A DNA stretch of 64,000 nt, from positions 3,782,001 to 3,846,000 of the forward strand of contig NC_013037.1 of NCBI RefSeq assembly GCF_000023125.1. The letters are read 5' to 3'. Position numbers and translations under genes: made by a program. Shown here one piece after another: positions 24,314 to 32,184 of the stretch; the stretch's first letter is position 1; each line of letters begins with the position of its first letter. The notes under the pieces were generated by a model. It made no database searches. It was given only the letters and a program-made list of their open reading frames with translations, and was not told the origin of the DNA. The stretch comes from Dyadobacter fermentans DSM 18053. Lineage in GTDB: Bacteria > Bacteroidota > Bacteroidia > Cytophagales > Spirosomataceae.

Positions 24314-25705
24314 TCACGCCTCGGTGAGGACTGGGACGTTGGTTTTGGATACTGCGCCGTAGCCGCCTTCGATATTGACTACGTCGTCGATGCCGCGTGA
24401 TTTGAGGATGGAGGCGGCGACCATCGACCGGTAGCCTCCGGCGCAATGGATGTGCAGCTTCCGGTCTTTCGGGAATTCGGGCATGAGGTCGTTGATATAG
24501 TCCAGCGGCAGGTTTCGCGCGCCTTGAATGTGCCCCGAGGCAAACTCGTCGGGCTTGCGGACGTCGATCACTTCCAGGTCACCCGCAGGGTACCGGTCGG
24601 CAAATTCTTCCGCACTGACGGACTCGACCTGATCAATTTCCTTACCGGCTTTTTTCCAGGCTTCAAACCCGCCATTGAGATAGCCGATTGTATAATCATA
24701 ACCCACCCGCGCGAGCCGCGTCACTACTTCTTCTTCCCTGCCCGGCTCGGTCACGATGAGCAGCTGCTGTTTCAGATCGGGGATCAATGCCCCTACCCAG
24801 GGCGCGAAACTGCCTTCAATACCGATGTTGATAGAATTTGGGATAAAACCTTCGGCAAAATCGCCTGGCTTGCGGGTATCGAGGATCAATGCGCCGGTAT
24901 TGTTGGCCTTCGCCTCAAATGCCTCCGGCGAAAATGCCTGATGCCCCCGTTCGAGCACGTCGTCGATGCTCTCGTAGCCGTCGCGGTTCATTTTTACGTT
25001 TTCAGGGAAATATTGCGGCGGTTCTGTAAGGCCGGCGGTGACTTCGTGGATGAACTCTTCCTTCGTCATATCGGCCCGCAATGCGTAATTGAAGCGCTTT
25101 TGATTACCCAGCGTGTCGGAAGTTTCCTTGCTCATATTCTTCCCGCACGCCGAACCGGCACCGTGTGCCGGGTAAACGATCACATCGTCGGGTAACGGCA
25201 TGATTTTCGAGCGGAGGCTGTCGAAGAGGATACCGGCGAGGTCGTCCATGGTGAGGTCGCCCTTTTGAGCAAGATCCGGACGGCCTACATCGCCGATAAA
25301 CAATGTATCGCCGGAAAACAGCGCTACCGGCCTGCCCGATTCATCCAGCAACAAATAACTGGTGGATTCCATCGTGTGCCCCGGTGTATGCAAGGCGCGA
25401 ATCACGACGTCGCCGAGTTTGAACTCTTCCCCGTCGGTGGCAATATGCGCCTTAAAACCGGTTTGTGCGCCGGGGCCATACACGATTTCCGCGCCCGTTT
25501 TTTCGGCCAGGTCAAGGTGGCCCGACACAAAGTCTGCATGAAAATGCGTCTCAAATACATACTTGATCTGCGCCCCGGTTTTTTCGGCTTTCTGAATGTA
25601 TGGCGCCACTTCACGCAATGGGTCGATGACAGCGGCTTCGCCGTTTGAAACAATAAAGTAAGCGCCCTGCGCCAGGCATCCGGTATATATTTGCTCTATT
25701 TTCAT
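24314..25705 (-). CDS. cstB: Persulfide dioxygenase-rhodanese, CstB-like
   Basis: A 463-residue three-domain enzyme. Residues 1-245 are a metallo-beta-lactamase-fold persulfide dioxygenase with THFHADFVSGH, HTPGHTMES, FSGDTLF and YPAHGAGS. Residues about 265-350 are a rhodanese fold without the active Cys (LLIVTEPGRE in its place), and residues about 365-460 are an active rhodanese with the loop HCAGGYRS. This MBL, pseudo-rhodanese, rhodanese order is that of CstB, which turns persulfides into thiosulfate and sulfite. It lies upstream of the two YeeE-type transporters on the same strand. The start MKIEQIYTGCLAQGAY is typical. Confidence 0.88.
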   Translation of the reverse strand: MKIEQIYTGCLAQGAYFIVSNGEAAVIDPLREVAPYIQKAEKTGAQIKYVFETHFHADFVSGHLDLAEKTGAEIVYGPGAQTGFKAHIATDGEEFKLGDVVIRALHTPGHTMESTSYLLLDESGRPVALFSGDTLFIGDVGRPDLAQKGDLTMDDLAGILFDSLRSKIMPLPDDVIVYPAHGAGSACGKNMSKETSDTLGNQKRFNYALRADMTKEEFIHEVTAGLTEPPQYFPENVKMNRDGYESIDDVLERGHQAFSPEAFEAKANNTGALILDTRKPGDFAEGFIPNSINIGIEGSFAPWVGALIPDLKQQLLIVTEPGREEEVVTRLARVGYDYTIGYLNGGFEAWKKAGKEIDQVESVSAEEFADRYPAGDLEVIDVRKPDEFASGHIQGARNLPLDYINDLMPEFPKDRKLHIHCAGGYRSMVAASILKSRGIDDVVNIEGGYGAVSKTNVPVLTEA

Positions 25706-25929
25706 GTTGCTGATGTTTTATCGTGGTAAGGTAATGACGGGTAGTCGCCAGGTGTGATCAATAATAGTCAAGTTTTGCCACATATGAGTGGATTTTGGCT
25801 TAAAACATAGACCACACCCGACGTCTCCCTACTTGCGCCTCAGCATTTCGAGGCAATAACGTATCGCGATCAGACTATGCCTGAACATTGCTATTACAAA
25901 AAGACTTCCCCGAATAATTCCCGGCATAA

Positions 25930-27315
25930 TCAGACTTTAACGACCTTCCATCCCCCAAGGCGGAACCGCCAGATGCCCAGCATCGCCAGCACCGACTCCG
26001 CAATAGGTACCGCAGCAAAAACGCCCACCGGCCCGAAATCCAGGATAACGGCCAGTACATACGCAGTCGGGATCTGTACCGTCCAGAATGCGATCAGGTT
26101 GAGAACCGTTGGGGTTTGGGTATCGCCCGCGCCATTCAGCGACTGGATCACCACCATCCCGTAGGCATAAAACCCGTAGCCCAAGCAAAGCACCCGCAAT
26201 GCCAGTTTCCCGGTTTCGACCACCTGGGGCTGCGAGCTGAACAATCCGACAATCGCTTCGGCGCCGATAAACATGACCACCGCCAGCCCCGCCAGGAACA
26301 TCAGGTTAAACGAAGCACATTTCCACACCGAAGCCTCTGCCCGGTCGGGCTTGTTTGCACCGAGATTCTGGCCCACCAGCGTAGCCGCCGCATTGGCAAG
26401 CCCCCACGCCGGCAGCAACGTGAACATGATCACGCGGATGGCAATGGTGTAACCCGCCACCACATCGCTACCGAATTCGGACAGAATGCGCGTAAGGAAA
26501 ATCCAGCTCGCGGAGCCGATCAGGAACTGTACAGTGCCCCCAGTGGCTACCTTGACGATCGCCGTGATGGTTTCCATATTTGGTTTAAGATCCTCCCACA
26601 ACAAACCCAGCGCCCGATTTCCCTTTACGAGCGAAAACAGCTGATAACCCACACCGATCGTCCGCCCGGTGGCCGTAGCCAATGCCGCGCCGGTTACGCC
26701 CAGCTCGGGAAACGGCCCGACGCCAAAAATGAGGAGCGGCCCTAAAAGCATGTTGAAACCATTGGCGATCATCAGCGAGCGCATGGCCGTTGCCGCCGCA
26801 CCCGCGCCCCGCAAAGCGCCGCTCAGTGAATACAAAAGCACCACCACCGGACTGCTCAGAAACTGAATGCGCGCAAAATTGGTACCCGTTTCGATCACCT
26901 TCTGATCGGCGCCCATCATGCGCAGGATATCACCGGCCAGCCAGAAACCGATCAGCGCCGTGACAGAAGAAACCGCCAGCGAAATGAAAATGACCTGGCC
27001 TACCGCATGTCGGGCTTGTGCGGTGTTGCCCTCGCCGGTCCGGCGTGCAATGGTAGCCGTAGCGGCGGTACTCAAACCAATGGCTACGGAATAAACCAGC
27101 GTAATCACCGACTCGGTAAGGCCCACCGTAGCGACGGCCTCGGTACTTACTTTTGAAACAAAGAAAATATCGACCACCGCGAACAGCGACTCCATGACCA
27201 TTTCAAGGATCATGGGTACTGACAGCAGGAATATGGCGCGGTTGATGCTTCCTTCGGTAAAACTTTCTTCGGAGCCACGAATAGCCTCACGAAGCAGTGT
27301 AAACCACTTTTTCAT
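25930..27315 (-). CDS. MATE-family multidrug/Na+ efflux transporter
   Basis: A 461-residue membrane protein with about 12 hydrophobic segments in two similar halves, the MATE layout. The N-terminal half begins with ESFTEGSINRAIFLLSVPMILEMV and VDIFFVSKVSTEAVATVGL; the second half has AAATLVGQNLGANKPDRAEASV, a family hallmark (compare TIARRTGEGNTAQA in the first). It probably exports cationic compounds using a Na+ or H+ gradient; the substrate is open. It is preceded by a 224-bp non-coding gap to cstB and is divergent from hflX. Confidence 0.9.
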   Translation of the reverse strand: MKKWFTLLREAIRGSEESFTEGSINRAIFLLSVPMILEMVMESLFAVVDIFFVSKVSTEAVATVGLTESVITLVYSVAIGLSTAATATIARRTGEGNTAQARHAVGQVIFISLAVSSVTALIGFWLAGDILRMMGADQKVIETGTNFARIQFLSSPVVVLLYSLSGALRGAGAAATAMRSLMIANGFNMLLGPLLIFGVGPFPELGVTGAALATATGRTIGVGYQLFSLVKGNRALGLLWEDLKPNMETITAIVKVATGGTVQFLIGSASWIFLTRILSEFGSDVVAGYTIAIRVIMFTLLPAWGLANAAATLVGQNLGANKPDRAEASVWKCASFNLMFLAGLAVVMFIGAEAIVGLFSSQPQVVETGKLALRVLCLGYGFYAYGMVVIQSLNGAGDTQTPTVLNLIAFWTVQIPTAYVLAVILDFGPVGVFAAVPIAESVLAMLGIWRFRLGGWKVVKV

Positions 27316-27654
27316 GGATAATAAAATTTTGCAATAATGGATAAAATAGAAATTGCACGACCGGCTATGGGGGTCGCAAAAGAGTGCCTGCTAAGCGGCG
27401 GAGAATGAGTGGTGGCTAAGTATTAGCCGAAGATGAGCACCAACATAGGCTTAAAGAATTTCGGCAAAGATACAAAACACTTTTTCGAAGAATCAAATAA
27501 AAAAATGGATTTGTTAAATGGTAAATGTAATTTCACGAATCCCTGCCGTGAACTTTTGCGCCGGACAAACCGTTGCAACTCTGCCCCTTTTCCGGCATGT
27601 GGGCATTGCTATTGCAGGATTGAAGGCCGGAACAAGTCATAAAAACACCAGTGC
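27316..27654. other. Intergenic region between the divergent MATE and hflX genes
   Basis: A 339-bp divergent region that must contain promoters for both neighbours. It is AT-rich on the MATE side. A short open frame at 27433-27642 has no recognisable protein character. I see no strong promoter, hairpin or repeat. Confidence 0.5.
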
Positions 27655-28890
27655 ATGATTGATAAGAAAAAATTATATTCCACAGCCGCCAAAAAGGAAA
27701 CCGCCGTACTGGTGGCTGTAAGTACTCAGAAACAAAACGCCGAAAAGACAAAGGAATACCTGGAAGAACTCGCGTTCCTGGCTACCACGCTGGGCGTGGA
27801 GACGGTCCAGACCTTTACGCAAAATCTCGAACGGACCGACATCCGGACGTACACCGGGAAAGGCAAGCTCGAAGAAATCCTGATTTACGTCACCGCCAAT
27901 CCGGTGGACATGATCATTTACGACGACGACCTTACCCCGTCGCAGGTCCGCAACCTCGAGGCCGTTTTCAAGGACATCAAGGTGATCGACCGCAGCTTGC
28001 TCATCCTCGCCATTTTCGCGATGCGCGCCCAAACGGCCCAGGCGAAATTGCAGGTAGAACTCGCTCAGTACCAGTACATGTACCCGCGACTAACCCGCTT
28101 GTGGACGCACCTTAGCCGCCAGTCGGGCGCGGGTGTGGGGATGCGCGGACCAGGTGAAACCGAGCTCGAAACCGACCGCCGGATCGTGAAGGACCGGATT
28201 GCGTTCCTGAAAGAAAAGCTCGAAAAAGTGGACAAACAGAGCGTAACCCGCCGAAAAGAGCGCGACCGCCTCGTGCGCGTGGCCATAGTGGGCTACACCA
28301 ACGTGGGTAAATCGACCCTAATGCGTAACCTTTCGAAAGCCGACGTCTTCGCCGAAAACAAACTCTTCGCAACCGTTGATTCAACCGTGCGGAAAGTGAA
28401 CATGGAGAATATCCCTTTCCTGCTCACGGACACCGTCGGGTTCATCCGCAAGTTGCCCACGACGCTCATCGAATCCTTCAAATCGACCCTCGACGAGGTG
28501 CGCGAGGCGGATATCCTGATGCACGTGGTCGACATTTCGCACGCATCGTTTGAAGAGCACCTGGACGTTGTGAACAAAACACTCGAAGAGATCGGCGCAG
28601 CCAACAAACCTTCAATATTGGTTTTCAACAAGATAGACCTTTATAAACCTTCGTACAACGACGAAGAAGAGGAACAAGCCGCCGCGCCATCGACCCAGGA
28701 AATACTCGATCAGCTGAAACGCAGCTACATCGCCGAAAAAGCCGACCACGTCGTTTTTATTTCCGCGCAAGAGAAAGAAAACATCGACGAATTGAAGCGG
28801 ACGCTATTCTCGCTGGTGAAAGAAAAACACTTCTCGATCTACCCGAACTGGCTCGACCTCGGTTACACACCAGTAGAAACGGAGGAATAA
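27655..28890 (+). CDS. hflX: GTPase HflX
   Basis: A 411-residue ribosome-associated GTPase. The N-terminal HflX domain contains TRTYTGKGKLEEI-like sequence (DIRTYTGKGKLEEI) and the linker has the hallmark MRGPGETELETDRRIV. The G domain shows GYTNVGKSTLM (G1), a DTVGFIRKLP switch (G3) and NKIDLY (G4). HflX splits stalled or stressed 70S ribosomes. Length and domain order are standard. A strong terminator overlaps its stop. Confidence 0.95.
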   Translation: MIDKKKLYSTAAKKETAVLVAVSTQKQNAEKTKEYLEELAFLATTLGVETVQTFTQNLERTDIRTYTGKGKLEEILIYVTANPVDMIIYDDDLTPSQVRNLEAVFKDIKVIDRSLLILAIFAMRAQTAQAKLQVELAQYQYMYPRLTRLWTHLSRQSGAGVGMRGPGETELETDRRIVKDRIAFLKEKLEKVDKQSVTRRKERDRLVRVAIVGYTNVGKSTLMRNLSKADVFAENKLFATVDSTVRKVNMENIPFLLTDTVGFIRKLPTTLIESFKSTLDEVREADILMHVVDISHASFEEHLDVVNKTLEEIGAANKPSILVFNKIDLYKPSYNDEEEEQAAAPSTQEILDQLKRSYIAEKADHVVFISAQEKENIDELKRTLFSLVKEKHFSIYPNWLDLGYTPVETEE

Positions 28891-28915
28891 TCATTTGTAA
28901 TTCAAATGATTTTTT
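28889..28915 (+). terminator. Terminator of hflX
   Basis: Perfect stem AATCATTTG (28889-28897) with CAAATGATT (28903-28911) followed by a T run to 28915. A second hairpin, CCCCGAAAA with TTTTCGGGG (28928-28950), follows immediately before the tRNA and may reinforce it. Confidence 0.85.
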
Positions 28916-28958
28916 CCCAGTTTTGCACCCCGAAAACCTCGTTTTCGGGGTAAAATAT

Positions 28959-29030
28959 GACTGCGTAGTTCAACGGATAGAATAGGAGTTTCCTAAACTC
29001 TAGATATGGGTTCGATTCCCGTCGCGGTCA
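28959..29030 (+). tRNA. tRNA-Arg (anticodon CCT)
   Basis: A 72-nt cloverleaf without encoded CCA. Acceptor arm GACTGCG pairs with CGCGGTC (one T-G wobble), the D-arm is GTTC/GAAT-like, the anticodon arm is GGAGT-TTCCTAA-ACTCT giving anticodon CCT, and the T-arm is ATGGG-TTCGATT-CCCGT. It reads AGG codons. A terminator follows 3 nt later. Confidence 0.95.
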
Positions 29031-29032
29031 CG

Positions 29033-29059
29033 AAGCCAGGCATTTTGCCTGGCTTTTTT
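29033..29059 (+). terminator. Terminator of tRNA-Arg
   Basis: Perfect stem AAGCCAGGC (29033-29041) with GCCTGGCTT (29047-29055), then a T run. A near copy of this stem recurs at 31708-31735 and a decayed copy at 29156-29179. Confidence 0.9.
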
Positions 29060-29070
29060 GCTGCCCACAA

Positions 29071-29175
29071 AGAATAGGAGTTTGTCGAATGCGACTCCTA
29101 CCAAACTCTAGATATGGCCGGGGTCGCGGGCGACTTCGATTCCCATTGCGGTCACAAGCCATGCATTTTTTCTGC
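29071..29175 (+). repeat. Degenerate copy of the 3' part of tRNA-Arg and its terminator, with two hairpin insertions
   Basis: From AGAATAGGAGTTT (29071) onward this matches the tRNA from its D-arm to past the 3' end: the segments AAACTCTAGATATGG, TTCGATTCCC and GCGGTCAC are shared, followed by a decayed terminator. Two insertions break it: GTCGAATGCGAC (29084-29095) in the anticodon region and GTCGCGGGCGAC (29123-29134), with a few flanking bases, in the T-arm. Both have the form GTCG-N4-CGAC. It cannot fold into a working tRNA. It could be a remnant of an integration event at the tRNA gene. Confidence 0.8.
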
Positions 29176-29320
29176 TTTTATGTGAGAGAAACATCGCCAG
29201 AGCGTGTAGCATATTCTTTTTGTTAATTCACGTAATTCAAGTTCAGGTCGACTTCACTCTGTAAGTATCCCGAAACGACAGACAGTTTGAAATTAGAGAT
29301 TAAACCTTAATTTTAAACTG

Positions 29321-29611
29321 ATGAAAAAGACCAGATTCACAGAGACGCAGATCGTTTCGATCCTCAAGCAGCAGGAAGCAGGCATCCCAACCAAGGAGAT
29401 TTGTCGGCAGCATGGCATTTCTGAGGCCACTTTTTACAATTGGAAGAGTCGGTATGGAGGCATGGAAGCTTCCGACGTCAAAAGGCTTAAGGATTTGGAG
29501 GAAGAGAATTCCCGGCTCAAAAAGATGTTCGCGGACCTGAGCCTGGATAACCAAATACTCAAAGAGATTTTCGTAAAAAAGGGCTGGGCTCTGCCGCAAA
29601 AAGGGAATTGA
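29321..29611 (+). CDS. IS3-family transposase OrfA
   Basis: A 96-residue protein with a helix-turn-helix of the Tnp_1 type (FTETQIVSILKQQEAGIPTK, EICRQHGISEATFYNWKSR) and a C-terminal leucine-zipper-like coil (LKDLEEENSRLKKMFADL). It binds the IS ends. Near its 3' end the sequence A-AAA-AAG (29575-29581), in the OrfA frame as AAA AAG, is the classical slippery heptamer for programmed -1 frameshifting into orfB. Confidence 0.92.
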   Translation: MKKTRFTETQIVSILKQQEAGIPTKEICRQHGISEATFYNWKSRYGGMEASDVKRLKDLEEENSRLKKMFADLSLDNQILKEIFVKKGWALPQKGN

Positions 29612-30429
29612 CAGAGGAGATTGTTCGCGAGCACGATATCGCTGTGAGCAGAGCCTGTAAAATCGTTAGCCTTGTTCGCTCTCAATATTATTACAGCAGT
29701 AAGAAGGATGATTCTGAGGTAATTGAGTCGTTGCAGGACTTGGCATTCAAACACCCTTCATACGGGTTTAGAAAGCTGTTTGCCTACCTGCGAAGATCAG
29801 GTAAGCCATGGAATCATAAGCGAGTTCACCGCATTTATCAAGTTTTGAAGCTGAATAAGAGGCGAAAGGGGAAGCGGCGATTACCCGATCGGGTTAGGCA
29901 ACCTTTAGCTCAGCCAGCGCAGGTGAATGAAGTTTGGAGTGTCGATTTTATGAGCGACAGTATGGTCGGCAACCGCAAATTCCGAACGTTCAACGTCATT
30001 GACGACTGCTCACGTGAGGCATTGGCCATAGAAATCGATACTTCACTTTCCGCGAAGCGGATCATTAGGACTTTGAACCGTATTGGAGAAAGCAGAGGAT
30101 TCCCAATGGCGATCAGATCGGACAACGGACCGGAATTCACTTCCGGAAATTTCACGATCTGGTGTGAGGAAAAAGGCATTGAAGCCAAATTTATACAGCC
30201 AGGCAAGCCAACGCAAAATGGCTATATCGAACGATTTAATCGACTGTACAGAGAAGCTGTATTAGACGCTTATTTGTTCTTCGACCTGGATCAGGTCAGG
30301 CAATTAACCGCGGAATGGATTGAAGAATATAACCAGCGACGACCACATGAAGGACTGGGCAATTTGACACCATTTGAATGGAAGGAATCGCTGGTGAAAA
30401 AGAAAATTCACCACCAAATGACTGTCTGA
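29608..30429 (+). CDS. IS3-family transposase OrfB (DDE integrase domain)
   Basis: The catalytic part, in the -1 frame relative to orfA and made as an OrfAB fusion after slippage at 29575-29581; the frame is open from the slip site. The annotated TTG start is only the first possible internal start. An HTH_21 segment (HPSYGFRKLFAYLRRSG) precedes the rve domain with the DDE residues in VWSVDFMSD, RSDNGPEFTS and NGYIERFNRLYREAVLD. The frame is intact to the stop, 17 bp before the right end, so the element may be active. Confidence 0.92.
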   Translation: MTEEIVREHDIAVSRACKIVSLVRSQYYYSSKKDDSEVIESLQDLAFKHPSYGFRKLFAYLRRSGKPWNHKRVHRIYQVLKLNKRRKGKRRLPDRVRQPLAQPAQVNEVWSVDFMSDSMVGNRKFRTFNVIDDCSREALAIEIDTSLSAKRIIRTLNRIGESRGFPMAIRSDNGPEFTSGNFTIWCEEKGIEAKFIQPGKPTQNGYIERFNRLYREAVLDAYLFFDLDQVRQLTAEWIEEYNQRRPHEGLGNLTPFEWKESLVKKKIHHQMTV

Positions 30430-30598
30430 GAAACGGGGTACTTACAACTCCTCTTTGAGGGATCTTCTCCCAATCTCTTTCGATGCCGAATAATAAACTA
30501 GTGGTATCACACGAGTTTTATTTCAGTAGAAATTATCAAACTATTTCTTGGAGTGTTATCGTCAAACCACTCTTCACAGTAAAATAATCACTATTCAA

Positions 30599-31690
30599 AT
30601 GGACTTTAAAGATCAAATTAAACAGTTCAGTGAGCGCGTAAGTAAACTAAGGGACAGCATCCATACGGAAGAGGCCACGAAGAACGCATTCATAATGCCA
30701 TTCCTTCAAATTTTGGGGTACGATGTATTTAATCCATTAGAAGTGGTTCCCGAATTCATATGCGATATCGGCATTAAGAAGGGTGAGAAAATTGACTATG
30801 CGATTTTTAGAGACGGATCTCCCATAATTCTTGTTGAATGCAAGCACTGGAAGCAAAAACTGGATGTTCATGACGGTCAGCTACTAAGGTACTTTCATGT
30901 TTCCAAAGCGAAATTTTCAATACTAACTAATGGTACAGTCTTTCGATTTTACACTGACTTAGTAGAACCAAACAAAATGGACGAAAAGCCATTTCTTGAA
31001 TTCAATATTGAAGAAATCAAGGATGGACAAATTGAGCAACTTAAAGAATTTCACAAAGCATACTTCGACGTCGACAATATCTATCAGTCTGCTAGTGAAT
31101 TAAAATACATAAATGAAATTCGCCACCTAGTCACACAGGAGTTCAACGAACCTAATGACGAATTTGTGAAATATTTTGCGAGACAGGTGTATCCGTCCGT
31201 AATGACGTCGAAAGTTGTAGATGCGTTCAGAGCACTCGTAAAAAGGACAATCACAAACATAATCAACGATACAATTAACGAACGACTGAAATCTGCCATT
31301 GCGAAACACGATGCACCAATCCAGGAAGAGCCCGCGCCAGGAACAATGACCGTGGCAAATAGCAGCCCAGGCAATCAGGATAAGGAAATCGTCACTACCG
31401 ACGAAGAGCTTGAAGGTTTTTACATCGTCCGCTCAATCCTGCGCCCTAAGATTCCAGCGGCTCGGATTACTCATCGGGATGCACTTTCGTATTTTGCTAT
31501 TTTTGTTGACGACAATAATCGGAAGCCTGTTTGTCGACTATATTTGAACAGTCCAACCAAAAGGCACATTGGCGTTTTCGACTCCGACAAAAAAGAGACG
31601 AAATTCGAGATCAAAACAATTGACGATATCTACAATCACTCAGAATCGCTAACTAAAATTGTCGAATTGTATTTGGACACTAAGAAATGA
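30599..31690 (+). CDS. Orphan HsdR N-terminal-type (PD-(D/E)xK) nuclease-like protein
   Basis: A 363-residue protein whose first about 150 residues match the type I restriction HsdR N-terminal nuclease domain: EEATKNAFIMPFLQILGYDVF, then Asp66 in EKIDYAIF and E80-C-K82 in ILVECKHWK, the PD-(D/E)xK core, followed by LRYFHVSKAKFSILTNG. There is no helicase domain and no hsdM or hsdS nearby. The C-terminal about 95 residues (GFYIVRSILRPK onward) form a separate domain often seen with this solitary type. The gene is visibly AT-richer than its neighbours and lies between an IS and a small membrane protein, suggesting acquisition. ATG 30599 is preferred to TTG 30548. A defence role is possible but not shown. 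Confidence 0.75.
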   Translation: MDFKDQIKQFSERVSKLRDSIHTEEATKNAFIMPFLQILGYDVFNPLEVVPEFICDIGIKKGEKIDYAIFRDGSPIILVECKHWKQKLDVHDGQLLRYFHVSKAKFSILTNGTVFRFYTDLVEPNKMDEKPFLEFNIEEIKDGQIEQLKEFHKAYFDVDNIYQSASELKYINEIRHLVTQEFNEPNDEFVKYFARQVYPSVMTSKVVDAFRALVKRTITNIINDTINERLKSAIAKHDAPIQEEPAPGTMTVANSSPGNQDKEIVTTDEELEGFYIVRSILRPKIPAARITHRDALSYFAIFVDDNNRKPVCRLYLNSPTKRHIGVFDSDKKETKFEIKTIDDIYNHSESLTKIVELYLDTKK

Positions 31691-31707
31691 GTATTACGCT
31701 AGCTCGC

Positions 31708-31735
31708 AAAAGCCAGGTATGTTTGCCTGGCTTTT
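31708..31735 (+). terminator. Terminator after the nuclease-like gene
   Basis: Perfect 10-bp stem AAAAGCCAGG (31708-31717) with CCTGGCTTTT (31726-31735). The stem core AAGCCAGG/CCTGGCTT is the same as in the tRNA-Arg terminator at 29033. Confidence 0.8.
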
Positions 31736-31793
31736 AGCGCTCTGCCAGTCGATATGCTAACAACGCACTTACCTAAATCCGCTAAATCCAACC

Positions 31794-31808
31794 GGTAGAT
31801 CATCTACC
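31794..31808. repeat. Short perfect palindrome
   Basis: GGTAGAT-C-ATCTACC, a 7-bp inverted repeat around one base, 83 bp upstream of the small membrane protein gene. It could be an operator or a remnant of a tRNA D-arm; neither can be shown. Confidence 0.4.
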
Positions 31809-31890
31809 AACTAAACCATTTCTCAGAAACACTTAGTGCAAAGCACGCTTCAAGTATTGCGATCGTATTTCAGCAACAAACAGCTTTCCA

Positions 31891-32100
31891 ATGAAAAAGC
31901 ATTACGATGTCATCATCATGATGACTTCATTCTTCCTCATCTTCGTGTTTTTCTTCACTGGCGTTTGGGCGTTTTCAGAGAAGATCGGCGATGGGTCATG
32001 GAACGAGCAGATATTCATCGGAAGTGGAATCGGCGTTGTAGTTGCCATTGTTACATTTATCGTCTCGCTAATCTGGACATTTGTGAGAGGATGGAAATAA
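31891..32100 (+). CDS. Small membrane protein, 69 aa
   Basis: Not recognised. Two predicted membrane helices, VIIMMTSFFLIFVFFFTGVW and IGVVVAIVTFIVSLIWTFV, joined by a short polar loop (FSEKIGDGSWNEQIFIG). No enzyme motif. It stands alone in the AT-rich accessory patch, 200 bp after the nuclease-like gene and 84 bp before the esterase gene. Small two-helix proteins next to nucleases sometimes act in defence, but nothing here shows that. Confidence 0.6.
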   Translation: MKKHYDVIIMMTSFFLIFVFFFTGVWAFSEKIGDGSWNEQIFIGSGIGVVVAIVTFIVSLIWTFVRGWK

Positions 32101-32184
32101 TTGCAACTCTCTAAATACAAAGCAAGTAACCTCCCCCACCCGGCGACTTATTAGGACGCTTAACATTTTCCAGCGCCTAATTCC

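Larger units (their letters stand above)
29260..30446 (+). mobile_element. IS3-family insertion sequence, intact
   Basis: An 1187-bp element. The left end TGTAAGTATCCCG (29260) and the reverse complement of the right end TGTAAGTACCCCG (ending 30446) agree at 12 of 13 positions, and both ends continue to CAGACAG, offset by one base. A 4-bp target duplication ACTC flanks it (29256-29259 and 30447-30450), so the insertion is complete and rather recent. It contains overlapping orfA and orfB with a frameshift site. Confidence 0.92.

Noticed and set aside
27433..27642. A 69-codon frame upstream of hflX
   Set aside because: No recognisable protein character, odd composition, and it covers the expected promoter region.
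31741..31835. A second tRNA remnant on the minus strand
   Set aside because: A D-arm-like stretch exists around the palindrome at 31794-31808, but no acceptor, anticodon or T-arm can be paired, so it is listed only as a palindrome.
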